A stretch of 64,000 bases of DNA from Marvinbryantia formatexigens DSM 14469 (GCF_025148285.1 NZ_CP102268.1:1724001-1788000), one strand, 5' to 3'; positions 36,800 to 45,589 are shown, counted from the stretch's first letter. Translations and numbers: made by a program. Notes: generated by a model from the letters alone, not told the origin.

Positions 36800-37492
36800 T
36801 TGAAAAAGGTTGCTATTTTACAGTCGAATTATATTCCGTGGAAGGGATATTTCGATATGATTCGCATGGTAGATGAATTTATTTTATACGATGATATGCA
36901 GTACACGCGCCGCGACTGGCGCAACCGCAACAAAATCAAAACGCCGGACGGACTGCACTGGCTCACGATTCCGGTGGACAGCAAGGGAAATTTTTATCAG
37001 AAAATCAATGAGACGAAGGTTTCCGGGCACGAATGGGTAGATAAGCACTGGCACGCAATCACCTTAAACTATGCGCACGCGCCCTATTTTAAGGAATATG
37101 GTCCGCAGATTCACGAAATCTACGAAAAATGCCGCGAAGAGGAATATTTAAGCCGCATCAATTACCTATTTCTCACGGAAATCTGCCGGATGCTCGGCAT
37201 TCACACAAGAATAAGCTGGTCTTCGGACTATCAGCTTGTTGACGGAAAAACCGAGCGTCTGGTCGGTCTTGTAAAAGACAGCGGCGGCACCGAGTACCTC
37301 TCTGGACCGGCAGCCCAGGATTACATCGTCGAGCAGTGCTTTACGGATGCCGGAATCAAACTGACCTGGATGGATTACAGCGATTATCCGGAGTATCCGC
37401 AGCTTTTCGGAGAGTTTGAGCACAACGTCTCCATTCTTGATTTGCTATTTAATACGGGCGACCAGGCGCTCCAGTATATGAAGCCGCTCTAA
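36800..37492 (+). CDS. WbqC-family protein
   Basis: A 230-residue protein of the WbqC family (PF08889), whose members occur in polysaccharide and lipid-modification clusters and are proposed to act on sugar intermediates; the reaction is not well defined. Family blocks seen: VAILQSNYIPWKGYFDMI, VDEFILYDDMQYTRRDWRNRN, and near the end WMDYSDYPEYPQLFGEFEHNVSILDLLFNTG. The start is a TTG at 36800 with a perfect AAGGAGG 8 nt upstream. It is divergent from the ATP-grasp/GT2 operon and may act in the same pathway. Confidence 0.9.
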   Translation: MKKVAILQSNYIPWKGYFDMIRMVDEFILYDDMQYTRRDWRNRNKIKTPDGLHWLTIPVDSKGNFYQKINETKVSGHEWVDKHWHAITLNYAHAPYFKEYGPQIHEIYEKCREEEYLSRINYLFLTEICRMLGIHTRISWSSDYQLVDGKTERLVGLVKDSGGTEYLSGPAAQDYIVEQCFTDAGIKLTWMDYSDYPEYPQLFGEFEHNVSILDLLFNTGDQALQYMKPL

Positions 37493-37548
37493 TCGCCCGC
37501 CTGCCGCGCCCATCCCGACGTCCCAGGCAGAGGCTATGTAAGACGCAG

Positions 37549-38283
37549 TTACAGAAGCTGCGGCACCAGTTCATTCAGTTTTCCGTGAATCACGTAATCT
37601 GCCTTTACGTCCCCGTGATTCTCCCGGTTTGTCAGCAGGATGACCTTGTCTCCTTTGTAGTAGGAGAGATTGTGCTCGCAGAATTCCGGGTCGAGACGTG
37701 CGCCCAGCACCAGCAGCACGTCCGCCCTGGATATCTCGTTCGCCATTCTGGTCATCTGGCTGTTGTCCACCATTTCCCCGAAAAGGCGGATACCTGGACG
37801 GATGGGAAGCATACAGTCCTCGCAGAGCGGTACCTTCTTCGCATCCTTCAGATATTGCTTTGAGTAGGTCCTTCCGCAGCGCGGGCAGTGGTTGTTGCCG
37901 ATATTTCCGTGCAGCTCCAGCACATTTTTACAGCCCGCTTCCCGGTTCAGTCCGTAGATTTCTCTCGTAATAACCGCCTTTAAAATTCCCTTTCGTTCCA
38001 GCTTTGCCAGCGCCTTATATGCCGGTCCCGGTTTCAGATCCTGCGAGAGGATTTCCTTTTTATAGAAATTGTAAAAAGGCTCCGTGCGGGTATTGTAAAA
38101 CGCGCTGCTAAACATTTCTTCCGGAGAGTAGCCATATTCCGCCTCAATGTTATACGCCCGTTCCTGGTCCCGGAGGCTCTGGTGTCCGCCGCACTCCCGC
38201 TGCATACCGCTCCCCGCAATGGCAACCAGATACCTGCTGTCCTGTACCATTCTCCTCACCATACTCATATTTGCTTCTGCCAT
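37549..38283 (-). CDS. Divergent Sir2-family protein (sirtuin)
   Basis: A 244-residue sirtuin relative. The zinc site (CPRC and CEDC), the histidine of LELHGN and a C-terminal VLGARLDPEF segment are present. Key NAD-site motifs are altered: GAGxS...GIPDFR reads GSGMQRECGGHQSLRDQ, and TQNIDGLH reads TREIYGLN, losing the asparagine, aspartate and histidine normally conserved. The protein may therefore have a different NAD-using activity (ADP-ribosylation, NADase-like) or none. It lies at the end of a possible four-gene minus-strand run with HD hydrolase, cysteine-peptidase-like and small secreted proteins. GGGGGG precedes the ATG. Confidence 0.82.
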   Translation of the reverse strand: MAEANMSMVRRMVQDSRYLVAIAGSGMQRECGGHQSLRDQERAYNIEAEYGYSPEEMFSSAFYNTRTEPFYNFYKKEILSQDLKPGPAYKALAKLERKGILKAVITREIYGLNREAGCKNVLELHGNIGNNHCPRCGRTYSKQYLKDAKKVPLCEDCMLPIRPGIRLFGEMVDNSQMTRMANEISRADVLLVLGARLDPEFCEHNLSYYKGDKVILLTNRENHGDVKADYVIHGKLNELVPQLL

Positions 38284-38375
38284 TCAAATCCCCCCTTTGC
38301 CGCTATCATGGGGTCTGATCGTCCGCCCACGACAGTAATGATATATATTAAATTTATCATTATGCGCATGTTTCG

Positions 38376-38600
38376 TCAATCATTTTGCAGGAATTTCCAC
38401 TTAATTTTGTAATTACTTTTTTCTATTTCAAAAAGACTGACATAATCTTCTTCTGTTAGACAATTTTCCTGTTTTTCCGGCACGACCGCTCTGATACAGT
38501 CGCCAAACAACATCTGCGGAAAAAACACCGAGCAGGAAATCGTCACCGCCAGCACAGCCAGCGCACGACGCCATTTGTTTTTCAGATTCTTTATCGGCAT
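38376..38600 (-). CDS. Small secreted or membrane-anchored protein, function unknown
   Basis: A 74-residue product with a basic head (MPIKNLKNKWRRA), one hydrophobic segment (ALAVLAVTISCSVFFPQMLF) and a charged tail containing an EEDYVSLFEIEKSNYKIKWKFL stretch. The ribosome site AGGAGG, 5 nt before the ATG, supports translation. I do not recognise it. It lies 67 bp after the cysteine-peptidase-like gene and 92 bp before the sirtuin gene. Confidence 0.5.
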   Translation of the reverse strand: MPIKNLKNKWRRALAVLAVTISCSVFFPQMLFGDCIRAVVPEKQENCLTEEDYVSLFEIEKSNYKIKWKFLQND

Positions 38601-38667
38601 AGCATCCTCCTGTCAATCAAGGTATTCCAAGTATTAACAGTTTGCAGGAAATTATGCATGGATAAAA

Positions 38668-39303
38668 TCAGATGCTTTTGCAGTCCTCCCGAAAATAATA
38701 TAAAATCATGCCCCCGTTATCATCATGCATAGTGTCCCACAGTCCATCAAAGGGGAGCCATGTACTGTTCCCGTAGGTGATCGTTTTTACGAAAAGTCTG
38801 CCCTCCTTCCAGCAATAGCCCGCAATCAGGAACCAGTGCCACTGATAATCACGCCATTCTCTGGAAACCGGGTTCAGCAGCAGAAACGGCACGATGTACT
38901 TCCGGTCAATCTGACCTGTCAGCACAGCCTGCGCGTCCACAAGGGGCTGTCCCGCCGGAAACAATTTCATTCCCAGCCGTTCGTTTTTCATATCTTTCAG
39001 ATACGCATTCATCCCATCCTCATAGAGAGAAAGCTTCGACACTCCGCTGTATCTTGGCCGGAGGTACGGCTTCATAATCCCCGCGAAACGCCGGTACAGC
39101 GCCTTTGTCAGATGATGCACGTCAAAGGGACACAGCCTCTTTTCTCCACAAAAAAGCGTAAAATAAATACAGCTGTCCACCGCAGCCAGCGCCGCACAGC
39201 CTCCCAGCCTCATCCAGGGGTCCGTCATCCACTCCTGCGAGCCGCCGATGGCATTCCCAATATGAAAATAAGAAAGTTCCACACAAGTATTAATATGTCC
39301 CAC
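38668..39303 (-). CDS. Papain-like (C39-like) cysteine peptidase fold protein, tentative
   Basis: A 211-residue protein. The pattern MRLGGCAALAAVD (cysteine at a helix start), later YQWHWFLIAGY (histidine) and ITYGNSTWLPFDGLW (asparagine) fits the Cys-His-Asn order of papain/C39-like folds, but similarity is by pattern only. The start is uncertain: the GTG at 39303 overlaps its own GGAGG, so translation may begin a few codons later. It is 8 bp after the HD-domain gene. No signal peptide is seen. It may be a non-catalytic family member. Confidence 0.55.
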   Translation of the reverse strand: MGHINTCVELSYFHIGNAIGGSQEWMTDPWMRLGGCAALAAVDSCIYFTLFCGEKRLCPFDVHHLTKALYRRFAGIMKPYLRPRYSGVSKLSLYEDGMNAYLKDMKNERLGMKLFPAGQPLVDAQAVLTGQIDRKYIVPFLLLNPVSREWRDYQWHWFLIAGYCWKEGRLFVKTITYGNSTWLPFDGLWDTMHDDNGGMILYYFREDCKSI

Positions 39304-39311
39304 CTCCGGTC

Positions 39312-39881
39312 TTATACTTCTTCCTCAATCTTCTTCCGCGTCCACGCGTCAATGGTCTGCCTGAATGCGCGCAGATATTCCGAAAACTGCACATTTTCCT
39401 GACCATAGGTAAGCTGCAGTTCGTATTCCAGCGGAATCCAGGTAGAAATATCCGATTCGTTGTGGGAAATCAGCGCCTCCAGCTTATCCAGCGCCTTATA
39501 GGTTTTCGCTTCCTTTGTCTCCAGACGTTCCATTTCCGCCAGAAGCGCCTGCCATTCCTTACGCTGCGGCTCCGGGAAACCATTCACCCACTCCAGGAAC
39601 AGCGCATCCTCGTTGCGGGTGTCATCGTCGGTTTTATCAAACGTCGGAATGTCTCCGGTGAAGGATTCCCCAAGGTCGTGAATCAGACACATGCGGATGA
39701 CCTTATTCATATCCACCTCCCGGAATTCCTCCTCCCCGGACAGCAGCATCGCCATCAACGCGATCCGCCAGCTATGGTCGGCAACGCTCTCCGCCCGGTC
39801 TTTTTCTGTGTAGCAGTGCCGCGGCGTCACCTTCAGCTTCGCCGCCTGCTGCAGAATCTCCAAAAATTTCTGTGATGTCAT
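39312..39881 (-). CDS. HD-domain phosphohydrolase (YfbR-like nucleotidase type)
   Basis: A 189-residue metal-dependent hydrolase. Metal ligands are visible as RAESVADHSWR and the CLIHDLGE block, with the later DKTDD region as in 5'-deoxynucleotidase YfbR and related HD proteins. The start at 39881 (MTSQKFLEILQQ) fits the family N-terminus; the longer frame to 40025 adds residues with no ribosome support. It begins a possible operon with the C39-like, small and sirtuin genes. Confidence 0.85.
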   Translation of the reverse strand: MTSQKFLEILQQAAKLKVTPRHCYTEKDRAESVADHSWRIALMAMLLSGEEEFREVDMNKVIRMCLIHDLGESFTGDIPTFDKTDDDTRNEDALFLEWVNGFPEPQRKEWQALLAEMERLETKEAKTYKALDKLEALISHNESDISTWIPLEYELQLTYGQENVQFSEYLRAFRQTIDAWTRKKIEEEV

Positions 39882-40125
39882 AAATAGTTCATCCTTTCCT
39901 TCCGAAGCAATCGTCCGTGCTTTACGGACACCTGCATTTTCCATCAGATATATTGTAATCATTATACCATCATTCCCCGAAAAAGGAAGTGCACCCTGCA
40001 AAAAAGCCCGTGAAAAAGACTTCAAAAGAGACTTCCCGTCCCTGCCTTTTTATGGTATCATGTTACTGTCTATTTTGTGTGCAACGCCAGGTGCGCTGCA
40101 CTATATTATTGAGGAGGAACAGAAA

Positions 40126-40677
40126 ATGAAAGAACTGGCAAATTTATTCATGGTTTTTTTCCGGATTGGTGCTTTCACTTTCGGGGGAGGCTATGCCATG
40201 CTGCCCATGCTTCAGCGCGAAGTAGTGGAAAAATACCACTGGGCAACCGAGGATGAGCTGATGGATTATTTTGCAATCGGGCAGTGCACGCCCGGTATCA
40301 TTGCCATTAACACAGCAACCTTTGTCGGCTACAAAAACAGGGGAGTGATTGGCGCGATTGCAGCCACGCTCGGCATGATTACACCGTCCATCATCATTAT
40401 CACTCTGATTGCCGCGTTTTTGACAAATTTCGCCGACCTCGCGGTCGTAAAGCACGCCTTCAATGGCATCCGCGCCTGCGTCTGCGTTCTGATTTTTAAT
40501 GCCGTTACCAAGCTGGCAAAAAAATCCGTTGTGGACAACATCTGTCTCGGCATCTGCATCGCAGTTTTGCTTTTGTCACTGTTTACGCCATTATCTCCGG
40601 CGCTTATCGTTGTGCTTGCAGGCGCGGCAGGCGTCCTTTTTAAACGTACAGGAATTGCAGGAGGTGCAAAGAAATGA
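40126..40677 (+). CDS. Chromate transporter family, N-type half (ChrA short chain)
   Basis: A 183-residue membrane protein with the ChrA block FRIGAFTFGGGYAMLPMLQREVVEK near the N-terminus. It is one half of the transporter; many bacteria carry such single-domain pairs. The start at 40126 has GAGGAGGAACAG upstream; an in-frame ATG at 40060 lacks one. It overlaps the next gene by 4 bp (ATGA). True substrate may be chromate or another anion. Confidence 0.92.
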   Translation: MKELANLFMVFFRIGAFTFGGGYAMLPMLQREVVEKYHWATEDELMDYFAIGQCTPGIIAINTATFVGYKNRGVIGAIAATLGMITPSIIIITLIAAFLTNFADLAVVKHAFNGIRACVCVLIFNAVTKLAKKSVVDNICLGICIAVLLLSLFTPLSPALIVVLAGAAGVLFKRTGIAGGAKK

Positions 40678-41240
40678 CAGGATTGGTTCGTTTGGCATTT
40701 GAATTTTTTAAGACCGGACTTTTCGCAATCGGCGGCGGTCTGGCAACGCTCCCCTTCCTCTATGAAATGGGAGCTACTACCGGCTGGTTCACCGCGCAGG
40801 ATGTGGCGGACATGGTCGCAATTTCCGAGTCCACACCGGGTCCGATGGGTGTCAATATGGCAACCTATGTCGGCTATACCTCCTTCGGACTGCCGGGCGC
40901 CATTATCGGGCCGCTGTTTCTGGCGCTGCCGTCCGTGATTATCATTATTCTGATTTCAAAAATATTAATAAAATTCAAAGAATCAAAGCTTGTGCAGGAT
41001 ATTTTTTATGGGCTGCGTCCGGCATCCACCGGTCTGATTATCGCCGCCGGTCTCGGCGTTGCAAAAATCGCCCTGCTCTATCTTGACAAGTTTGAAGCCA
41101 CGAAAAACATCGCGGATTTGTTTAATTACAAAGCCATCATTCTGGCGGTGGTAATCTATTTCGTTCTGAAGAAAAAAGATTTTCATCCCATTCTCGTGGT
41201 GATTGCCTCGGCAGTCATCGGCATTATTTTCCAGTTCTAA
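40674..41240 (+). CDS. Chromate transporter family, C-type half (ChrA short chain)
   Basis: A 188-residue membrane protein, partner of the preceding gene, with FEFFKTGLFAIGGGLATLPFLYEM and SESTPGPMGVNMATYVGY as the conserved ChrA signature. The two halves would form one antiparallel transporter. Its ribosome site GCAGGAGGTGCAAAG lies inside the end of the upstream gene, and a strong terminator follows the stop. Confidence 0.92.
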   Translation: MTGLVRLAFEFFKTGLFAIGGGLATLPFLYEMGATTGWFTAQDVADMVAISESTPGPMGVNMATYVGYTSFGLPGAIIGPLFLALPSVIIIILISKILIKFKESKLVQDIFYGLRPASTGLIIAAGLGVAKIALLYLDKFEATKNIADLFNYKAIILAVVIYFVLKKKDFHPILVVIASAVIGIIFQF

Positions 41241-41250
41241 AAAACATTTC

Positions 41251-41285
41251 GGGCGGAAACCAAAAGGTCTCCGCCCGTTTTTTTT
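41251..41285 (+). terminator. Terminator after the chromate transporter genes
   Basis: Arms GGGCGGAAACC (41251-41261) and GGTCTCCGCCC (41266-41276), a 4-nt loop and one internal mismatch, then eight T residues (41278-41285). Confidence 0.93.
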
Positions 41286-41286
41286 G

Positions 41287-41542
41287 CTCTGCTGTGTGCA
41301 CACGGCAGAGAATATATATATATGATGCCTACGGATTGTTGCGTGCTTCGCATCTCCGTTTCACTCCGGTCGTTGCCAAACGAGTGCCACTGGCACTCGG
41401 CAACCCACAATCCTACCCGCTATTCGCATATCGTGGGATATACATCCCACTTTTATGCTCATATCGGGGCGGATCCCAAGGTCTGAGCCCACTATAGAGC
41501 AAGCTCATGTGGGCTCAGACCTTGGGACCCTGGCATCATATA
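41287..41542. repeat. Palindrome-rich intergenic element with TATATGATGCC terminal inverted repeats
   Basis: 11-bp terminal inverted repeats TATATGATGCC (41319-41329) and GGCATCATATA (41532-41542) enclose 224 bp without a gene. Inside are palindromes at 41381-41399 (9-bp arms), 41433-41450 (7-bp arms) and 41474-41527 (19-bp perfect arms with a self-complementary loop). A separate 24-bp palindrome lies just outside at 41287-41310. Related ends occur at 44180-44215 and 60217-60275. The organisation resembles a MITE-like or REP-like element. Confidence 0.75.
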
Positions 41543-41544
41543 CA

Positions 41545-42090
41545 TTATAAAGCCAGCGTGTGATAGATTTTTCCATCCAGACTTTTCCAGAGAAATGTTG
41601 CGTCCTCCAGCACCATATAGCTGTGGCAGCTTCCCTCCTTGGGGATGGAGACGGAGCCGGGATTGAGGTAAATATTTCCTTCCCCAAACTCCTCCCAATC
41701 CGGTATATGCGTATGTCCGTGAAGCAGGATGTCGCCCGGCTGCAGCGGCGGAAGCGCGTCCAGATGATAGCGGTGTCCGTGTGTGGCGTACACCATCCGG
41801 TTTCCGGCAGGGAGCAGACAATAATCCGCCATAATCGGAAATTCCAGAACCATCTGGTCCACCTCCGTATCACAGTTTCCCCGCACACAGTAAATTTTCT
41901 GTTTCACATCGTTCAGCATGGAAATCACTTTTTTCGGCGCATACTCCTCAGGCAGGTCGTTGCGCGGTCCGTGGTACAGAATATCTCCCAGAAGGAGCAG
42001 TCTGTCCGCCTGCTCCCGCTTTAAAGCCTCCAGCATTTCCCGGCAGTAAAGCGCCGACCCGTGAATGTCCGAAGCAATCATGATTTTCAT
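41545..42090 (-). CDS. Metallophosphoesterase, YfcE type
   Basis: A 181-residue calcineurin-like phosphodiesterase of the YfcE/MJ0936 type. Metal ligands are seen as SDIHGS, GDILYHGP, GNCD, THGHRY and HGHTHIPDW, all in the usual order; the PGSVSIPKEG block is the YfcE signature. Natural substrate unknown. It follows the response regulator after a 78 bp gap with a GC-rich hairpin but no T-run, so it may be in the same operon. Confidence 0.93.
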   Translation of the reverse strand: MKIMIASDIHGSALYCREMLEALKREQADRLLLLGDILYHGPRNDLPEEYAPKKVISMLNDVKQKIYCVRGNCDTEVDQMVLEFPIMADYCLLPAGNRMVYATHGHRYHLDALPPLQPGDILLHGHTHIPDWEEFGEGNIYLNPGSVSIPKEGSCHSYMVLEDATFLWKSLDGKIYHTLAL

Positions 42091-42168
42091 GTTCTTTTCC
42101 TCCCATAATCAGTTTTATCTTATTTCGTCCGGATACAGGCGCCCTGTCGCCGGGCGCTTTGTTTCCTC

Positions 42169-42858
42169 CTATACTTTAAAGCGGTAGCCCACGCCCCAGA
42201 TAGTCTCAATGTACTGCGGTTTCGATGTATCAGTCTCCACCTTTTCGCGGATTTTCTTAATATGCACAGTCACCGTAGCAATGTCGCCGATAGATTCCAT
42301 GTCCCAGATTTCCCGGAACAGCTCTTCCTTCGTAAATACGTGGTTCGGATTTTCCGCCAGGAAGGTGAGCAGGTCGAATTCCTTTGTCGTAAAGTTGCGC
42401 TCCTCGCCGTTCACCCACACGCGGCGCGCCGTCTTATCAATCTTGATGCCGCGGATTTCCACGATATCGTTTTCCTTCATATTAGAATGAATCAGCCGCT
42501 CGTAACGCGCCAGATGCGCCTTCACACGCGCCACCAGCTCGCTGGGGCTGAACGGTTTTGTCATATAATCATCCGCTCCCAGTCCGAGACCACGGATTTT
42601 ATCAATGTCATCTTTTTTCGCTGAGACCATCAGCACCGGAATATCCTTGCGCTCACGCACGCGGCGGCAGATTTCAAAGCCGTCCACCTCCGGAAGCATC
42701 AGGTCGAGAATCAGCAGATCAATATCCTGCTCCAGCGCTTTCTTCATGCCCACATCCCCGCGCCGCTCCGTTTCCACCTCGAAGCCGCTCAGCTCCAGAT
42801 AGTCCTTTTCCAGTTCGGCAATGCTCTCTTCATCTTCAATAATAAGAATTCTGCTCAT
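42169..42858 (-). CDS. OmpR/PhoB-family response regulator
   Basis: A 229-residue regulator with receiver domain (ILIIEDEESIAELE; acceptor aspartate in LLILDLMLPEVDGFE; MTKPFSPSE) and a winged-helix output domain (RRVWVNGEERNFTTKEFDLLTFLAENPNHVFTKEELF; TVTVHIKKIREKVE). Resembles VanR-like regulators. The sensor gene precedes it by 28 bp, the reverse of the usual order. Ribosome site AGGAGGAGACAG. Confidence 0.94.
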   Translation of the reverse strand: MSRILIIEDEESIAELEKDYLELSGFEVETERRGDVGMKKALEQDIDLLILDLMLPEVDGFEICRRVRERKDIPVLMVSAKKDDIDKIRGLGLGADDYMTKPFSPSELVARVKAHLARYERLIHSNMKENDIVEIRGIKIDKTARRVWVNGEERNFTTKEFDLLTFLAENPNHVFTKEELFREIWDMESIGDIATVTVHIKKIREKVETDTSKPQYIETIWGVGYRFKV

Positions 42859-42886
42859 AACTGTCTCCTCCTGCTATTTTAAACGG

Positions 42887-44074
42887 CTACTCCACCGTTA
42901 CTTTTCTTAAAACAAAATACATCACTGTGCCTGTGCCGGGCTTGCTGGTCGCCCAGATTTTTCCGCCGTGGTCTTCCACAATCTTTTTCACTATGGAAAG
43001 ACCGATTCCGCTTCCGCCCATCGAGGAATTGCGCGACGCATCGGTGCGGTAAAAGCGGTCGAAAATATAAGGCAGTTCCTTGGGACCGATACCCCTTCCG
43101 TTATCTTCAATCTCAATCTGGACGAAATCTCCCACATCCTTCACACGGATATTGATGCGTCCCTTCGGCTTATCCATATATTTTATAGAATTGCCGATGA
43201 TATTGTTGATAACGCGCTTCATCTGCTCCGCGTCCGCGATGACCTCCACGTTTTCGTCCACGTAATTAAAATAAGAAAAGTCGATATTTTTCGACTCCAG
43301 GTCCAGCCCAACTTCCTCGCAGCAGTCCTCAAAGTAACTGCTCACATTGATTTTGTTGAAGGTATACGGAATGCGGTTTGTATCAATCTTGGAATAAAAT
43401 GTCAGCTCATTGATAAGCCGGTCCATATCGTTTGCCTTGTTATAAATCGTCCGGATATAGTGGTCCATCTTTTCCGGCGTATCCGCGACGCCATCCATAA
43501 TGCCCTCCACATATCCCTTAATCGCCGTAATCGGCGTCTTCAGGTCGTGGGAAATATTGCTTATGAGCTCCTTGCTTTCCCTGTCGTACTGGATTTTTTC
43601 TTCGTTGGATTCGTAAAGCCTGCGGCGCATTTCCTCAAAATCGCGGCAGAGGTCGCCAATCTCGTCGTCGCTTTCCGCTTCCAGTGTAAAATCCAGATTT
43701 CCCTCGGCGATATTGTGCGTCGCCTTCCGCAGCTTCATCAGTGGTACATTGATTCCCGTATATATCCACACAATCAGCAGGCTGGCGGTAAGCACCAGCA
43801 CCAGCACGGCGGCAATCGCCATATTTTTCAGAAAACTGCGGATTTCCGGCACCATCCGTGCCGCTGCCGGAAGCGTCGTTTTCGCTCCCTCAATCTCCTG
43901 CTCCGCACTTCCATCATAGGTTCCTTCCTGCTCGTATTGCTCCAGACGGTTGCCATATTCTTCCAGATACTGAAGCTGACGGTTTCCCGTCGTCAGCATG
44001 ATGATCAGAAACAACAAAACAGGCACCAGGATAATCGTGCAGAAAGAAATCATCAGTCTTGTCTTTAGTTTCAT
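42887..44074 (-). CDS. Sensor histidine kinase, HAMP type
   Basis: A 395-residue membrane kinase: helix at about 8-28, short external loop of about 60 residues, second helix near 90-112, HAMP, the dimerisation box ELISNISHDLKTPITAIKGYVEG with the phosphorylated histidine, then N (RVINNIIGNSIKYMD), G1 (EIEDNGRGIG), F and G2 (GGSGIGLSIVKKIVEDHGG) boxes. The start at 44074 has AAGGAG 8 nt upstream; the longer frame to 44143 crosses the promoter. It is cotranscribed with the OmpR-type regulator. The signal is unknown; cell-envelope stress is typical of the class. Confidence 0.93.
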   Translation of the reverse strand: MKLKTRLMISFCTIILVPVLLFLIIMLTTGNRQLQYLEEYGNRLEQYEQEGTYDGSAEQEIEGAKTTLPAAARMVPEIRSFLKNMAIAAVLVLVLTASLLIVWIYTGINVPLMKLRKATHNIAEGNLDFTLEAESDDEIGDLCRDFEEMRRRLYESNEEKIQYDRESKELISNISHDLKTPITAIKGYVEGIMDGVADTPEKMDHYIRTIYNKANDMDRLINELTFYSKIDTNRIPYTFNKINVSSYFEDCCEEVGLDLESKNIDFSYFNYVDENVEVIADAEQMKRVINNIIGNSIKYMDKPKGRINIRVKDVGDFVQIEIEDNGRGIGPKELPYIFDRFYRTDASRNSSMGGSGIGLSIVKKIVEDHGGKIWATSKPGTGTVMYFVLRKVTVE

Positions 44075-44080
44075 ACAAAT

Positions 44081-44133
44081 GGCTCCTTTATGGCAAAATA
44101 TCATGTCTAATGAAAGTATACCATAAAGGAGCC
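44081..44133 (-). promoter_or_regulatory. Inverted repeat around the -10 of the HAMP-type sensor kinase gene
   Basis: GGCTCCTTTATGG (44081-44093) and CCATAAAGGAGCC (44121-44133) form a perfect 13-bp inverted repeat with 27 bp between them. The extended -10 TGGTATACT (TATACT at 44120-44115) touches the upstream arm, and the downstream arm includes the ribosome binding site. This looks like an autoregulatory operator. Confidence 0.55.
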
Positions 44134-44179
44134 GTAATTGCACCTAAACAAACGTCTGCTTTTCTAAACTTTTTATAAA

Positions 44180-44215
44180 TATGATGCCCGGTTTCCAAAG
44201 TCATGTGGCATCATA
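44180..44215 (-). terminator. Hairpin after metK, related to the TATGATGCC repeats
   Basis: TATGATGCC (44180-44188) and GGCATCATA (44207-44215) form a 9-bp stem 12 bp after the metK stop; on the minus strand it is followed by TTTATAAAAAG. It probably serves as the metK terminator and has the same arms as the ends of the element at 41319-41542. Confidence 0.6.
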
Positions 44216-44226
44216 TGACCAAACTA

Positions 44227-45414
44227 TCACAAATATGATTTCAGTTCTTCCACCTTATCAAGCTTCTCCCACGGAAGGTCGAGGTCGGTTCTGCCAAAGT
44301 GTCCGTAAGCGGCTGTCTGCCGGTAAATCGGGCGTCTGAGGTCGAGCATTTTTATAATGCCTGCCGGACGGAAGTCAAAAACCTTGCGCAGGATTTCCGT
44401 GATTTTCTCGTCGGCGATTTTTCCGGTTCCGAATGTATCTACCATGATGGAGGTGGGCTGCGCCACACCGATGGCATAGGAGAGCTGGATTTCACACTTA
44501 TCCGCAAGACCTGCCGCAACGATGTTCTTCGCAGCGTAGCGTGCCGCGTATGCTGCGGAGCGGTCTACCTTCGTGCAGTCCTTTCCGGAGAAAGCGCCGC
44601 CGCCGTGCCGTGCATAACCGCCGTAGGTATCTACGATAATCTTTCTGCCGGTGAGTCCGCTGTCGCCGTGCGGTCCGCCAATAACAAAACGCCCGGTCGG
44701 ATTGACGAAGAATTTTGTCTCCGCGTCCACCATTTCCTGCGGAAGAACTGTATCAAATACGTATTTTTTAATATCCGCATGAATCTGCTCCTGCGATACC
44801 TCCGGGTCGTGCTGCGTGGAAAGTACCACCGCGTCCAGGCGGACCGGTTTGTCATTTTCATCGTATTCCACTGTCACCTGTGTTTTTCCGTCCGGACGGA
44901 GATACGGAAGCGTCCCGTTCTTGCGCACCTCTGCCAGCTTCAGCGCCAGCTTGTGGGCAAGCGAAATGGGATACGGCATATATTCCGCGGTCTCATTCGT
45001 CGCATAGCCGAACATCATGCCCTGGTCGCCTGCGCCGATCGCCTCAATTTCATCCTCCGACATGGTATTTTCCTTTGCCTCCAGCGCCTTATCAACGCCG
45101 AGCGCAATATCCTTCGACTGCTCGTCGATTGCCGTGATGACGCCGCAGGTTTCAGCGTCAAAACCGTACTTTCCTCTTGTGTAGCCAATCTCCCGGACCG
45201 TATCGCGCACGATTTTCTGAATATCCACATATGCTTTTGTGGTAATTTCGCCCATCACAAGCACCATACCGGTCGTCGTGGCTGTCTCGCACGCTACGCG
45301 GCTCATCGGGTCCTGCTCCAGCAGCGCATCCAGAATTGCGTCTGATATCGCATCGCACATTTTATCCGGATGTCCTTCCGTTACTGATTCTGATGTAAAT
45401 AGTTTTCTCTCCAT
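44227..45414 (-). CDS. metK: S-adenosylmethionine synthetase
   Basis: Makes S-adenosylmethionine from methionine and ATP in the cytoplasm. 395 residues, normal length. Conserved blocks: [21 protein letters not shown] at the N-terminus, [16 protein letters not shown], and the loop [24 protein letters not shown]. The start at 45414 has AAGGAGG 7 nt upstream; a longer frame reads through the riboswitch and is rejected. It is controlled by the SAM riboswitch directly upstream. Confidence 0.98.
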   Translation of the reverse strand: MERKLFTSESVTEGHPDKMCDAISDAILDALLEQDPMSRVACETATTTGMVLVMGEITTKAYVDIQKIVRDTVREIGYTRGKYGFDAETCGVITAIDEQSKDIALGVDKALEAKENTMSEDEIEAIGAGDQGMMFGYATNETAEYMPYPISLAHKLALKLAEVRKNGTLPYLRPDGKTQVTVEYDENDKPVRLDAVVLSTQHDPEVSQEQIHADIKKYVFDTVLPQEMVDAETKFFVNPTGRFVIGGPHGDSGLTGRKIIVDTYGGYARHGGGAFSGKDCTKVDRSAAYAARYAAKNIVAAGLADKCEIQLSYAIGVAQPTSIMVDTFGTGKIADEKITEILRKVFDFRPAGIIKMLDLRRPIYRQTAAYGHFGRTDLDLPWEKLDKVEELKSYL

Positions 45415-45443
45415 CTTATGTCCTCCTTGAATATTGATATAGT

Positions 45444-45589
45444 AAAAAAGAGGCCCTAAGCGGACCTCTATCTTCCCGATAGTCAATCCTCTTATTGTTC
45501 GAATTAATCGCTCAGGCTGGCACCTTCCGTCTATGCGGGGTTGCCGTGGCTTCACAGACCCTCTGTATCTCCACCACTCTGAATAAGAG
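45444..45589 (-). promoter_or_regulatory. SAM-I riboswitch (S-box) with terminator, controls metK
   Basis: The minus strand shows the S-box consensus: P1 arms CTCTTATT (45589-45582) and AATAAGAG (45496-45489), an internal AGAGTGGTGGAG block, GAAGCCACGGCAACC and GGAAGGTGCCAGCC, then the GAGCGA motif. A terminator stem follows (45469-45462 with 45456-45449, loop 5 nt) with six T residues at 45449-45444. By family knowledge, SAM binding favours the terminator and shuts off metK. Confidence 0.95.
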
